In this document: piece by piece, positions 20,863-31,525 of the stretch | Numbering within the stretch: position 1 is the first letter of the stretch | Layout: every line of letters starts with the position of its first letter | Source: Diphasiastrum complanatum | Lineage: Eukaryota; Streptophyta; Lycopodiopsida; Lycopodiales; Lycopodiaceae | DNA: 41,996 bases | Reading direction: 5' to 3' | Assembly: GCA_029204225.1 (NCBI GenBank) | Contig: CM055107.1 | Location: 48,858,550-48,900,545, forward strand | Notes under the pieces: generated by a model | Told to the model about the DNA's origin: nothing | What the model saw: the letters and a program-made list of their open reading frames with translations, nothing else | The model's database searches: none | Program-made: the position numbers and the translations under genes

Positions 20863-22884
20863 GGCCTCAACGTCATCGTAGCTCTTTTGAATCAAGCTCA
20901 AGTGCAGACAATGATGCATCTATGCATGATGAAAATGAAATCATGGATAATTTAATAGATAATGTATACGATCATGATGATGTGGTGTAACGTATTTTGT
21001 CTTGCAAGCAAGTTTTGACTGTACATGTACTAGGTAGATTCATTTGGTTTTGTACATATTATTGTGTAAGATACTCCCAGAAGGAAACATCATGCTAGAG
21101 ACAAGATCCGAGGCACGTAAGATGTTAAAGTCATTGGGAATGGACTACAAGTTGCATCATGCATGTCCAAAGGATTGCATATTGTATCGAGGTGAGTTTC
21201 AAGCACTTAGGAGATGTCTGATATGTGACACTCGTTATAGAGATGATTTACAAGGGACTAATATTCCATGCAAGGTTCTACGACATTTTCAAGTAATTCC
21301 ACGATTGCAACGAATGTTTCATTGCAATTCCCTTGTAGAGCTTATGGATTGGCATGCGAATCATCATTCTTTAGATGAGATAATGAGAGTTCCCTCAAAT
21401 TCATTGCATGGAAACACATTGACAAACAATATCCAAGTTTTGCAGGTGATTCTACAAATGTGCGGTTTGGGCTTACAACGGATGGGGTGAATCCCTTTTC
21501 CGTGAAAGCAAGCACATGGTCTACTTGGCCCATGGTTTTGGTGAATTATAACATACCACCTTGGTTGAGCATAAAAAAGGGTCATCTAATGTTAGCACTT
21601 CTTATTCCTGGAAAACATAAAGTGAAAAATATGAATGTTTACCTTGCACCCTTAATTGAGCAATTAGAACTACTTTGGAAAGGGGTCCAATGCTAAGATA
21701 TCTCACATCAGCCCCAAAAAAGAGATTTTAAGATGCGTGCCATTTTAACGTGGACAATGCATGACTATCCAGGATTGGGTGATTGTTCAGGTAATCATTT
21801 TGTGTTATTGTATTGTGGAACATGCCTATTTGTTAATAATTTCATGTTATTATACTATGGAACATGCTTATGTTTATTTGTTTGAATTTATTAGGCTTTA
21901 CAAATTCTAGACATCATGCGTGTCTCATTTGTGGACCAAATATTGATAATCGACACTCATGCCATTTGAAAAAAGTTGTATATGAAAATCATCGAAAATA
22001 TTTGCCTGAAGATCATCCATTCAGGAATACACAAAAAAGAGGATTTGGGGGAAGACAAGAGACAAGAAATCCTCCAACAAAAATGTCAATGGCAGATTGG
22101 CACAAATTTTGGATTGAATCTGAGACTAAGCCAATAAATGGTATGAAAAGACTATCTATTTTTCATTGTATACCATATTCGAATAATCTGTTGATCAATT
22201 GCTTGATCATATGCACATATTTAAAAATGTGGCCGAATCAATATGGGAACACATTGCGGGTGATAAAGATAGTATACATGCTCGAGAGGACTTACAACTA
22301 TCAAAAACAAGAAAAGAGTATTGGCCAAAGTTGGGTGCAGTTGAAAATAATACCCATAGTATTCCAAGAGCAAGTTGGATTCTTAGTAAAGAAGAGTATA
22401 AGTATGTGTGATCAGTTATTTATGAGATGAGAACACCAACGAATTTTGCTCATTCATTGCGAACATCATTCATAGCAGATGGAAAGCTTCATGGTCTATA
22501 ATTTAATGACTGGTTGAAAATGCTTGTATATATATTTCCAATGTGCATTCGTGGTTGTGTAATAGGGCATCTTCGTGAGACCATTTACAAACTAGCAACG
22601 GTTGTGAGATATTTATACATCTTTATGTTATTTGTTTGTTTTTAGATGGATTCGTTTGCAATAACAACAAATGACAAAATGAAACATATATTATATACAT
22701 GATGTAGATGGATATGCAACAAGGAAATTCGCGAGCCGGACATGCAAAAAAAAACATGAAGACATGGTGGAGGCCGTATGTATGTTTGAGAGGGACTTTC
22801 TGACTTCTATTTTAGACATACAAGTGCATCTATTGGTGCACTTGGTTCAAGAAGTTGGTATTGCTGGCTCAGTACACTCCAGGT
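20863..22884 (+). pseudogene. CACTA TNP2 transposase (Transposase_21, DUF4218), decayed
   Basis: Plus-strand pieces follow the TNP2 order. An acidic N-terminal exon fragment lies at 20863-20990. At 21089-21430 come LPEGNIMLETRSEARKML, HHACPKDCILYRGE with a zinc-like Cys pair, and PCKVLRHFQVIPRLQRMF. After a 1-nt shift near 21415 come VRFGLTTDGVNPFS, STWSTWP, NYNIPPWLSIKKGHLMLALL and VYLAPLIEQLELLW. After a TAA near 21695 comes ILTWTMHDYPGLGDCSG. A probable intron (21792-21893, GT..AG) leads to HHACLICGPNID and the DUF4218 part (KEEYKY, MRTPTNFA, DIQVHLLVHLVQE). At least three in-frame stops and several shifts make it inactive. Confidence 0.88.
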
Positions 22885-23540
22885 ACAGATATAAAAATTC
22901 GTGGCTTTAATCGAGCTTACGAATTTGACTAAGGTTCTCATGTTTTTTATTTTTTTAATGATAGTACAATTTCGAAGACTAATGTTGGAATTGATATCAA
23001 AAATTTAAACTATGCGAATATTAATGAATTTTTTGATCATGGACTTTATCTATGCTATTAAGGTTTTTTACATCATCCTTATAACATTGGCACTGACACT
23101 TTGTCTTTATTGGCCCTCTAATTATTGCAATCAGCACATTGACTGAATGCATAGCCGATTCAACCAAAGGCTATAAATATATGATTAGATCGAGATTGCA
23201 TTGTTATTAGATTGATCAACTTAGAGTAATCTTGTGTTTAGTACGTTCATATACATTCAATTTCATGCTCCCTATGGCTGCTCATAATTCAATTAATGCC
23301 AAGCTTATGAGCTTTAAGAATAACTCACCAAAATTGACCAATATTGTGCTTAGTACATTTGGATTGTTTGAATTCAATCCCCCTATCACACAATAAATCT
23401 CAAATTTGATGTGACAAATGACTTAATTTTCCATTATCATTTTAGATTGTTTAATAACTACTTCACGTGAATTTTCAATTTAACATAGTTAGGTACTTCA
23501 AATTCATTCACTTTTAAAAAAAATGGAAATACTTAAATAA
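22885..23540. other. No gene seen; AT-rich 3' part of the CACTA element
   Basis: No open frame with recognisable similarity. If the TNP2 gene once carried a DUF4216 domain, as many do, it is not visible here. Confidence 0.4.
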
Positions 23541-23551
23541 TTTTCCATGAG

Positions 23552-23835
23552 TGGCAAATCAAAATTATGGTATCGCAGTGCCATGCGTGGCACTGCCATG
23601 CCTATTTTTTTTTTGTTGAAATTACTGACATATGGGGAGTGAACGGCCGGTAGGGAGTCGGCCAGAAATGAGAGCGTGGCAGAGGCACGCGTGGTTTAGC
23701 CGTGCCGACTTATTTTTGAAAAAATGTGGGACCACGGCCCCAAATTTCTGGCTCTGCGGTAGCAGAGCCATGTGTGGCTCTGCCACAACCTTAATATTTC
23801 ACCGAAATTGACTAACGCATCGCGTGGCGTGGAAA
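23552..23835. repeat. Right subterminal palindromic repeat cluster
   Basis: Variants of the same palindrome: AGTGCCATGCGTGGCACTGC near 23578, GAGGCACGCGTGG near 23680, GAGCCATGTGTGGCTC near 23766 and CATCGCGTGGCGTGG near 23819. It is shorter than the left cluster and is locally GC-rich. Confidence 0.8.
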
Positions 23836-23840
23836 ATTTC

Positions 23841-23870
23841 CATGGCAAAAGGCAGTTATTTGTTGTTGTG
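23841..23870 (-). repeat. Right terminal inverted repeat of CACTA-like element
   Basis: Reverse complement of the left TIR: the outer 18 bp are identical and the inner TTTGCCATG also matches. It is followed directly by ACA, the right target duplication. Confidence 0.9.
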
Positions 23871-24026
23871 ACAATAATAGGTGTTTATATTTTTCTCAAT
23901 ACATTCCAGACGAAAGTGTCATCCATGCATCCACAATGCATTGTCTTTTTGTATTGAACGAGATAGAACAAAACGTGTTAGAAATATAACAAACATGTAG
24001 AAAATTACATGTACAAATAGCTTTAC

Positions 24027-24866
24027 ATCACATTCTTGAATATTTGCCTCGGGTTTAAAAGATGGTTCATCAACAATTCCCCCCAATATGGAAGTTCATA
24101 AAATATTGATAACCTCTTCATGCCAGGAGGGAGTCATCCTAGATCTTGATTGGATCTCCAAATCACTTGCCACCAATATTAACAAACAAACACACACATT
24201 TAATTGAGAGTGGGGACATTGACCAACAGCGATCGGGTGGAAGGTGTCGAGTGTGGCCCTCATAGACCATCTTTCATAGAGATTGTGAGTGACATGCTTG
24301 CGAATACTCGCCACAAACGGGGCATGCATTGTAGCCACTAGTTTGGAGCCCTACATTGAAACAAAACAACCGAGTTCATTGTGAGTGTAATGTTCTAATC
24401 GAAAGAAAATTTGTGAATACACATTAGATTTGATACCATGAATCAAACCAATAGCAACAATATATTATCGAAACATTCCCCAATATGGTCGTGCATCATC
24501 CACATCGAGATCCCCTTTACCAAAAAATCTCTTTGTGTGCGTGGTCTTGATATATCGGTCACTTGAACTCCTTGCCATAGAATCTTCAGGTCATCTGCCA
24601 TGGGAGCCATATACACAACCATACTTTTGGCCTTGCATTTTCCCAAGATAAGAAGGGCAAGCATTAGGTGCCCCTTCTTGATAGTTAGCCATGGGAGAAT
24701 GTTGTAATTAACAAGGAAAATCGGTCAAGTGGACCATGATGTGGACCACAATCTGATGGATTCACACCATCCATCGCAAACCCCAAAAGCAAATGGCGAG
24801 GCTCATCCCAAACTCATGCCAAGTACCATCCACATGCTTCCACGCTGGACCATCGTAAGGGATCCT
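24027..24866 (-). pseudogene. Older CACTA TNP2 transposase remnant
   Basis: Minus-strand pieces in TNP2 order. First IPYDGPAWKHVDGTW, DEPRHLLLGFAMDGVNPS, WSTSWST then a TGA for Trp, LVNYNILPWLTIKKGHLMLA, VYMAPMADDLKILWQGVQV and SMWMMHDH (to about 24480). Then at 24350-24027 GYNACPVCG with a zinc-like pattern, KMVYEGHTRHLP, IFYELPYWGELLMNHLL and QIFKNVM. Several frameshifts and stops. It is a different TNP2 subfamily from 20863-22884. Its missing C-terminus is plausibly the DUF4216-like piece at 16530-16722, displaced by the nested element. Confidence 0.8.
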
Positions 24867-24904
24867 CGTAATATCGTGATGATTGCAATGTCATAACCTA
24901 GACA

Positions 24905-25185
24905 CACTCGATGATCCATCCAACAGGTCCAATTGATCTCTAGATCTAATATGCTCTCCTTCATGTAGACTCTTTCAAAGACAGCTTACGTGAAATATGG
25001 GATACACTTGAGATCCATCCGGGGGTTCCGATTGGTAAGCTAAGAATCCGATCTTTTTCAAGATCTTAAACGGTCTTCTATATCTAGGGGACACTTAGTA
25101 ATGCTAGATACACATTACACTTGAATCCATCGAGAATCTCAAAAAATACCCAGTCCCTCACTTGGAAGTCTCTCGGTTAAACCAG
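24905..25185 (-). pseudogene. Ty3/gypsy integrase C-terminal remnant
   Basis: The minus strand reads DFQVRDWVFFEI, then RRPFKILKKIGFLAYQSE, GSQVYPIFHVSCL and GEHIRS. This is the familiar C-terminal module of plant gypsy/chromovirus integrase (VGDWV, GPF-I-KKIG-AYQLELP, HPVFHVS). It has several stops. It abuts the TNP2 remnant directly, so one element was inserted into or joined to the other. Confidence 0.75.
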
Positions 25186-26927
25186 AAATCTACTATAATC
25201 CTTAAAGGATTTCTATAATATTTGAATATCCTATCGTTTCTGATTCCTAAAATAGGTCCGTCATCTATAACAGATTCTCTAACAAATGCTTCTCTTCTCT
25301 TCCTACTTCTCCCCCTTTTTAACAGGAAACCACACGAGTTTCTAAGGGGTGCAGATCAATCGAGATTCGACTAGGAGAAGAGTCTAAGAAGAGATCCGAG
25401 AAAATCTTGAAAGCCAAAAGAAGTGTTGCATCATTGTAAGTAAATACCAATGATGTCCCAACACAATGACTTTAACAAAAGATCTTCGTTATTACCAAGC
25501 TTGAGAATTGACCCGTAAATCAGAAAAGGATTTCTTGAATATTTAAGTAGAGAAAATAAGTTTAGAAAAAGGTTTTATTAATCGTTTCTGTGACATCGTC
25601 CATGGTCAACGGGTAATCAGTATTACCTTCCAAGGAATTACAAATTTTTGGGTTAATAAATGTGTTAAAAAATTCACCAATATATCTTTTATAAAGAAAT
25701 AGCTTGTCAGGTTTCCGGTTTTGTAAATTTGAGATATCCAGAAAGGGGTCATGACCAATATCTCAAATTTCCGACAAAACACCCATTTTATGACCGATAG
25801 TTTTTGGCATCACTAAGATTTATGTCCTTACTATGGTCAACTGATCCAGTTAGGTCCAGATCTTCATTTTGGAATAGCATGCATCCCATACCACAGGTTC
25901 TTCCACCACGAAGGCCCTCCACTTCCTGATCAAAGTGTCTAAAAAAATAATACAAGTATATGAAGTTCTTGGGAATCTATAAAAAATTCCAACTTCACTC
26001 AAACAAACATTCTTTTGCCCCTTTTTACAATCTTTACGAACATCATAAGGCTCATAGTGACAAATTTAGAAATGGGGAAGAATGAACCGGCTATTTCTTG
26101 TCCTTAACAAATAGTGTTGGTACGCCCAGGGCTTCAAGCACATCAAGAAATAGCTTTTTTCGTTCCATTTCAGTTTCCGTCTTAGGCTTTTGGGTCCTTT
26201 CTGGCCGTGCATGATTTTGAAAAAATGACACCTTGGCCAAAAAATCCAAGAATTCACATTCTCGGGTACCCATTGCAATTAATCAAAGTGAATCTAATTC
26301 GTCAATTGTGAAAAAGCCTTACAGAATTCCATCGGGAATTCAGCTCAATCACACTTCTATGGGTTGCGTCCTCCACCACGAGGAGGCCTTACCCAAAGCA
26401 AAAAAACTCGACAAAATTCACTTTTTTTATTCTGGGATGTTGCATAAGCTAAATTAGCTTGGCCAACGATTTATCCAGTCAGTAACAACTTCCGGGCTTT
26501 ACTGACAAATTTTTTTTTTTGTTTTTAAGCCCAAGCTGTAAATCCTAATGGCTAATTATCAATTGAATAGATTTTGCAAAAACTGTATTATCTTGTGTCA
26601 GAAACCTTCGTTTGGTTGTCCATAGTTTTATCTGTGTCAGATCTTCGATCTGAGAAGTCGACGAAGGTTATTTCCCAAGAAATTGCTAGAAAAGTGTTCA
26701 AAGAATTTTTATCCCAAAATAGCACTGTTGAACCCTCACTGAGACAACCTTCGCCTAGAGAACCTTCGCTAGCCCTATTTTTAGTTTTCGATTTTCCATA
26801 TCAAGTCTTTGTCAAAATTTGGATCAAATCTGATATATTCTGAATTGGACTCTGAGAGATTTATCATTTTTGAGAAGTATCGATTGATTGAATTTTGGGT
26901 AGTTTTTTATCATATAGAATATGATTC
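25186..26927. other. No recognisable gene; contains a nested inverted repeat
   Basis: Short ORFs at 26091-26273 (minus), 26233-26457 and 26574-26843 (plus) are not recognised. A hairpin-forming inverted repeat lies at 25718-25780. Two similar short stretches based on CCACCACGA(A/G)G occur near 25910 and 26371. This may be the 5' region of the gypsy element that follows. Confidence 0.4.
25718..25780. repeat. Nested palindrome / hairpin
   Basis: The arms AAATTTGAGATAT (25725-25737) and ATATCTCAAATTT (25758-25770) are perfect 13-bp inverted repeats. They extend to GTTTTGT and ACAAAAC with a 3-base bulge. The loop contains a second palindrome, GGTCATGACC (25747-25756). Confidence 0.8.
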
Positions 26928-28060
26928 TTGAAAAGTAGAATAGAGCTTCAATCAGAGATGAGCGAGATTTCCTTATTATATCGAACTTTGGATATGCCAA
27001 TCACGTTTCCACTAAATGTGCTGAATGTATTATGGATATCAATGAAACCTATACCAGATCCAATTGAGGATGATCTCATACCAATGAGCCATGCCTTAAA
27101 TTATGTTGGCAATGTAGAATTTACAGATGAACAGATTCTACATCATATGGATCCGACCAGATTTGGAGTGTGTAATGTTCCTGATGAACCAACAATCAGC
27201 CAAAGCAGTTATATTGAAGGAAGACAGAATCACAGGTTTGATGACGAAGAAACAAGCAAAGCAACATTATAATACGGTCCTGAAATGGGAAAATCCCCCT
27301 CAAAAGATCGACTCAAAGGAAGTGCCACCTCTATTGGATAAAGGCAAAGGAAAAGTCAAGAATGATTCTTCAAGTCAGATTTCCAGCAAGACATCATCGT
27401 CTAGGAAGTCTTAACCTGTGAAGAAAGATTTATCATCCCGAAAGTCATCACCTCCATGATCAATTCATGCTAAGAAGACTAAACGAAAATCCAAGACCAG
27501 TCCTTTTGAAAAAGAACAAGCAAATGTAGTCCAGCATGATATGACAAAGCATTTTAAACGTTATACACTAGATGATGTGGTTATCATGTTACCTAAAGCA
27601 CATCGTGAACCTGAAGAACACATGCTGGAATCTAAAGAGGTTTACAATGGCCTAGCTAGGACGCAGCCAATGAATCTTGCAGAACCAGGAGAACCGGAAA
27701 AGATTGTACAAGTGGAATCACAACTTACTCCTGGACAGTATCAAGCACTCCATTTGTTACTTATTAAGTATCAAGATTGCTTTGCATGGACTTATCAAGA
27801 TTTGAAGGGTATTCTGACATCAGTCATTGAACATACCATACCTTTAGTACCTGATGCAGTACCAAAGGTTACAAAGTTCTATCGTTGTAATCCTAATGTG
27901 GCAGATCTGATAAAGAAAGAACTTCAGAGATTGCTTGACGCCGATTTCATTTATGAGATTAAGCATACCAAATGGATTTCACCGATTGTCATTGTTCCTA
28001 AGAAAAATGAGAAATTGCAAATCTGTGTGAATCTCAAAGCATTGAATATTCATGCACACT
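26928..28060 (+). pseudogene. Ty3/gypsy pol remnant: pre-RT linker and start of reverse transcriptase
   Basis: Plus-strand frames at 26928-27272, 27127-27414 and 27541-28077 join through one shift and two stops near 27412-27460. The last ORF contains a lysine-rich link, then ESQLTPGQYQALHLLL, CFAWTYQDLKGI, HTIPLVPDAVPK, ELQRLLDADFIYEI and SPIVIVPKKNEKLQICVN, which are the start of the gypsy RT domain. Similarity stops abruptly after LKALN, before the catalytic YVDD region, and different sequence follows. RNase H and integrase are absent, so a large deletion or recombination occurred at about 28055. Confidence 0.87.
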
Positions 28061-28074
28061 TAAATGGGAGTAAA

Positions 28075-30953
28075 TGATAAATGACTAAAGCACATGGGTG
28101 GTGAGGGAAAGGTCTTCGTGGTATGATTATAAGATAACCACCATTTTGGTTTCAGCCCAAGGTGGCAAAGCCCCCATCTCCTATAAATGCTTGAAAATTG
28201 TCCTTATTGTGCTACTAGTTTTAGAGAGCTTAGTTTTTGAGAAGAGAGGCCACCGTTGAGCTTAGTTTTTCCATCATTCTACAAGAGAGAATTGATCACA
28301 AGTTATGAGTACTTCCTTTGATTACCACTTGAGGTGTAGTTGAGTTGTTATGGGCATTGCATTTTAAAATACTAGACCATCCTGAGCAATTGCTCTATCA
28401 CCATTGAGCCAGTTAAGAGTTGAGATAGCCTTGATACGGATCCATCGCTGAGCCTACTGAGAATTAAGAAAGTCAAGAGGGCAGGAGTGTGCCCCAGTCC
28501 ATCGCTGCCACAGAACTCCATCGCTGCCAACAGTAGAAGCCACCTTCTTCTTTGCGAATGAATGACTCATTGATCAATATTACTGCCCATTGCACTTGGA
28601 GTGTTCCATCAACAATCAGAGAATGAACGCCTACTTCCCATCACATTTGCGAATGCTTCTTCAACCATATTGAGGCAGAATGTTTTTATCCATTGCATTT
28701 GAGATGAATGCACTATCACTAATCTGAAGTAGATCCCTATTGTCAGCAAACTTTTGAGATGCCATTGAGCGCGTTGTGTGGCTACCCTTCAGTGCATTTT
28801 TGTGAGAAAATTAGAGGCCATTGCATTGCCAGACATTAATATGATGGTTCTAGAAGCATGAGCGTGTTCTACAGTAAGCCATTGCTCACCTTTTGCAACA
28901 GACAGAGACTGCTATCCACCGCTTTGTTAAAATACATCCATTCTAATTTATGAATGCACTTCTGCAGCGAGTCACCAAGCCAATTCTATGGCAGAGATCA
29001 GTCACACTTCAGTATCAAACATATTTCTATTGTGATCTGCGTACGCTTTTGAGCTTATATTCTCATCCCTCAGTGATGACATTTTGTCAACTCACATGTG
29101 CTTTGGAGTGCTAGTTCACCTTCGATTATGATTTTGGCCATTCAAGCATAGTTGTTGAGTGTTGAATTACATCAGATCCATCATACTGTCATTCACTATG
29201 TTTCTGAGGGAAAATCCTTATGTATTCAAAGTTGCCTTCTGAGAGCAGATTCCCTGCTATTTCTATCTTGCTAGTTGTCGCCTCTACTACTGTTCTGAGT
29301 ATGTTTCTGAGCGTTCTGTCATCCACCGCAGACAGGGAGGCATTCAAAGGTTCTATGAGTAGGCAATTTGTCTCTGCCCTCCATTGTAGACAGAAGATCA
29401 TTTGAAAGTAATCTACTGATCCATTATTCACAAAGAATGAGTGAGCACCCTGTTTTTATCTACATTTCATCGCTGACAGAGGAGGAAGGAGCTACTCATT
29501 ACCATCGCTGACAGAGAGTTGGAAGCCTACTTCTTCTATTTCATAACGCTTCAAAGAAGTTGAGAGAAGAGATACATTGATGCAGCCATCATGCCTTGAG
29601 CTACATCGTTACCACCTTCCAAAGAAATGGAGTTACCAAAGGAAAGGAGTTCCGGTCTCAGATTTCTTAGCGGGTCGATTGGAGGAGGAACCATTGACTG
29701 AATCCCAGGTATTATCCACACTACAATTTGTTTCATACTATCCTTGGAGAATGCTATTAGGTTGTGCCTTTTTTGTTGTGTGCCTTGGAATGATATCTCA
29801 AAGTTGTAAGAGGAATTATGAACATTGATCTTTTGAGGTATTCTTCTTTGATATTAAGTATAAAGATGCTGTCTAATGGATAATATAGACTAGGAGTGCA
29901 TCTTGAGAGAATTGTTGCATCAGGGGAGATTTTTTTATTCTATATGAAAAGTCCTTTCAAGTTCTAAATCGGAGCTAAAATCTCAACCTATTGGCATATG
30001 CACTTAGGATCACAGTGACTAGAATACCCCATTAGAATATACGGTTCCTAGTCACTCACTATTGAGCATCTTGAAACCGAGATGTTTAGGGGTTGTATGC
30101 CGCACTTGAACTAATCTTCTCTTTGTCGGTGAGATAATGGAATCGACTGACCCTTGTATTCTGCCCATCGTGGACCTAAGAAGAATGATGGACATCATGA
30201 TTTTGAGCCTATTCTAAAAGACGGAATCTTGATGAAGGTGTAGATCTTAACACTCTACTATCCCAATGCCTAGAAGACACGTTAAGAGTGATTGTACTTT
30301 GCCATCTGATTCAGAGTGAGTTGAAAGGATACATGACATATGTTGATTTCCTACCATCATATGGTGATATTTGTCAGTTGATTCGTAGAGGAATCTTGAG
30401 TTATCATTTCTATTCTCCTGAGGTCTATTGCTATTTATGTCCAAGGGATGTCTTGATCAGATTGCAACATTGTGGTGATTGTAGCTACTTTGAGATCCAT
30501 GAATTTACTTGATAGGTCTTGGTGCTTGATTGACGCTTTATCCACCCATTATATAGAAGTAACACAAGCCTTACTAGAAGTCCCAGTACAGTCTCCAAGC
30601 TCAGCTAACAATACTCATGCTTGAAATAACTATGCAAGAAATCTTCGATGAGAGTACGATTGGATAATAATTCTAGAACTCCATAGGCAAGTGAGATATG
30701 GATGAAATTAAGCATGATCGTATACTCTTTCATCAGCTATATCTCTAGAGGCTTGGAAACCCTCTATTAGCTAGGAAGGTATGGTTTGGTTGATAAAACA
30801 TGTTTGGGATCTCTAGTTAGAATAGATTTTGAGACATCCATCCTTGTAGCAGCACGGTATTGGAAGTGCTGAACTCTGTTAAGTTATCCCCTCCCCTATG
30901 TTGATCCCACAGTGAGGAAAAAGCCTAACAAATTTGGTGTGTCAAGCCTAACA
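28075..30953 (+). repeat. Long gypsy-type LTR-like region (approximate edges)
   Basis: Noncoding sequence between pol and gag pieces on the same strand. It has a TATA box (TATAAAT, 28182-28188) near its start. It ends ...TAACA shortly before a PBS-like site, as expected for a 5' LTR read rightward. At about 2.9 kb it would be a long LTR, as in some Tat- or Athila-type gypsy elements. From about 28380 to 29540 motifs of the form CCAT(C/T)GCTG(A/C)CA recur irregularly. The left edge is uncertain; TGATAAATGAC at 28075 is one candidate. No second copy is in the window. Confidence 0.45.
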
Positions 30954-30974
30954 AATTTGGTGTGTCTGCCGGGA
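30921..30974 (+). promoter_or_regulatory. PBS-like site with a 23-bp tandem duplication at the LTR edge
   Basis: A 23-bp unit starting AAGCCTAACAAATTTGG occurs twice in tandem (30921-30943, 30944-30966). The second copy runs into TGGTGTGTCTGCCGGGA (30958-30974), which resembles gypsy primer binding sites (TGG...GCCGGGGA type). The duplication includes the putative LTR end and the start of the PBS. Confidence 0.55.
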
Positions 30975-31153
30975 GGATACTTGACAATGTCATAGTGTTG
31001 ACTAGAAAGAGAATTACCCTATTACCATAGTTTGGTTAGCATCACACAAATGATCCCATACTGGATATGACGTACTTTTAATAAAGAGAATATTACTTTC
31101 TATTGAGACACCCTGTATGGGAAAATCAATGAGGTGATAAGCCATCATATGGT

Positions 31154-31235
31154 CACTACCACAAAACCGTTTGGGGACAGAGCTACATATTCTGTCCCTG
31201 AATATCCTACTGTCCCCTAGGGCAGATAAACATAC
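31154..31235 (+). repeat. CACTA-type terminus or small MITE end (candidate)
   Basis: The sequence begins CACTACCACAAAACCG, close to the plant CACTA terminal pattern CACTACAAGAAAA, and continues with GGGACAGA (31174) and its inverted copy TCTGTCCC, then CTGTCCCC. Such short inverted motifs resemble CACTA subterminal repeats. I find no matching inverted end in the window, so it may be a lone fragment in the gypsy leader. Confidence 0.4.
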
Positions 31236-31525
31236 ACTCAGAGAACCTTGGTTGCATACCACCTTTCCAAATCTTGAAAAAAAAAGGGAATGAGATATTA
31301 CATGAGAATGAGTTGACTAGCCTAGGAGGTGAAACTATAGAGAAAGATCCATTTGAGAGGCAGTTGGTTGTGTTTTTAGAGAGATAATACCTGCTGAAGA
31401 AATACCTCCATTAGCAGCCTCTAAGGTTAAACATATTAGGATGGCAAGAAGACCTACTGAACCATTAGTAGTCCCTGACACTGTGGGAGAATTACCCAAG
31501 CTCGAAGGGGCAATTCCTGAGTATC

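Larger units (their letters stand above)
16804..23870. mobile_element. CACTA-like (En/Spm) DNA transposon, 7.07 kb
   Basis: The termini are 30-bp inverted repeats (16804-16833, 23841-23870) with the outer 18 bp identical, CACAACAACAAATAACTG, and 27 of 30 matching overall. A 3-bp direct repeat ACA flanks it (16801-16803, 23871-23873), the target duplication size of plant CACTA elements. Inside are a TNP2 transposase, a TNPA/Transposase_24-like gene and subterminal palindromic repeats, all CACTA hallmarks. The terminus CACAA departs from the usual CACTA/CACTG. Both genes carry disabling changes. Confidence 0.88.

Noticed and set aside
26091-26457. Overlapping ORFs on both strands (60-74 aa)
   Set aside because: They oppose each other, match nothing I recognise and show no start context or exon signals.
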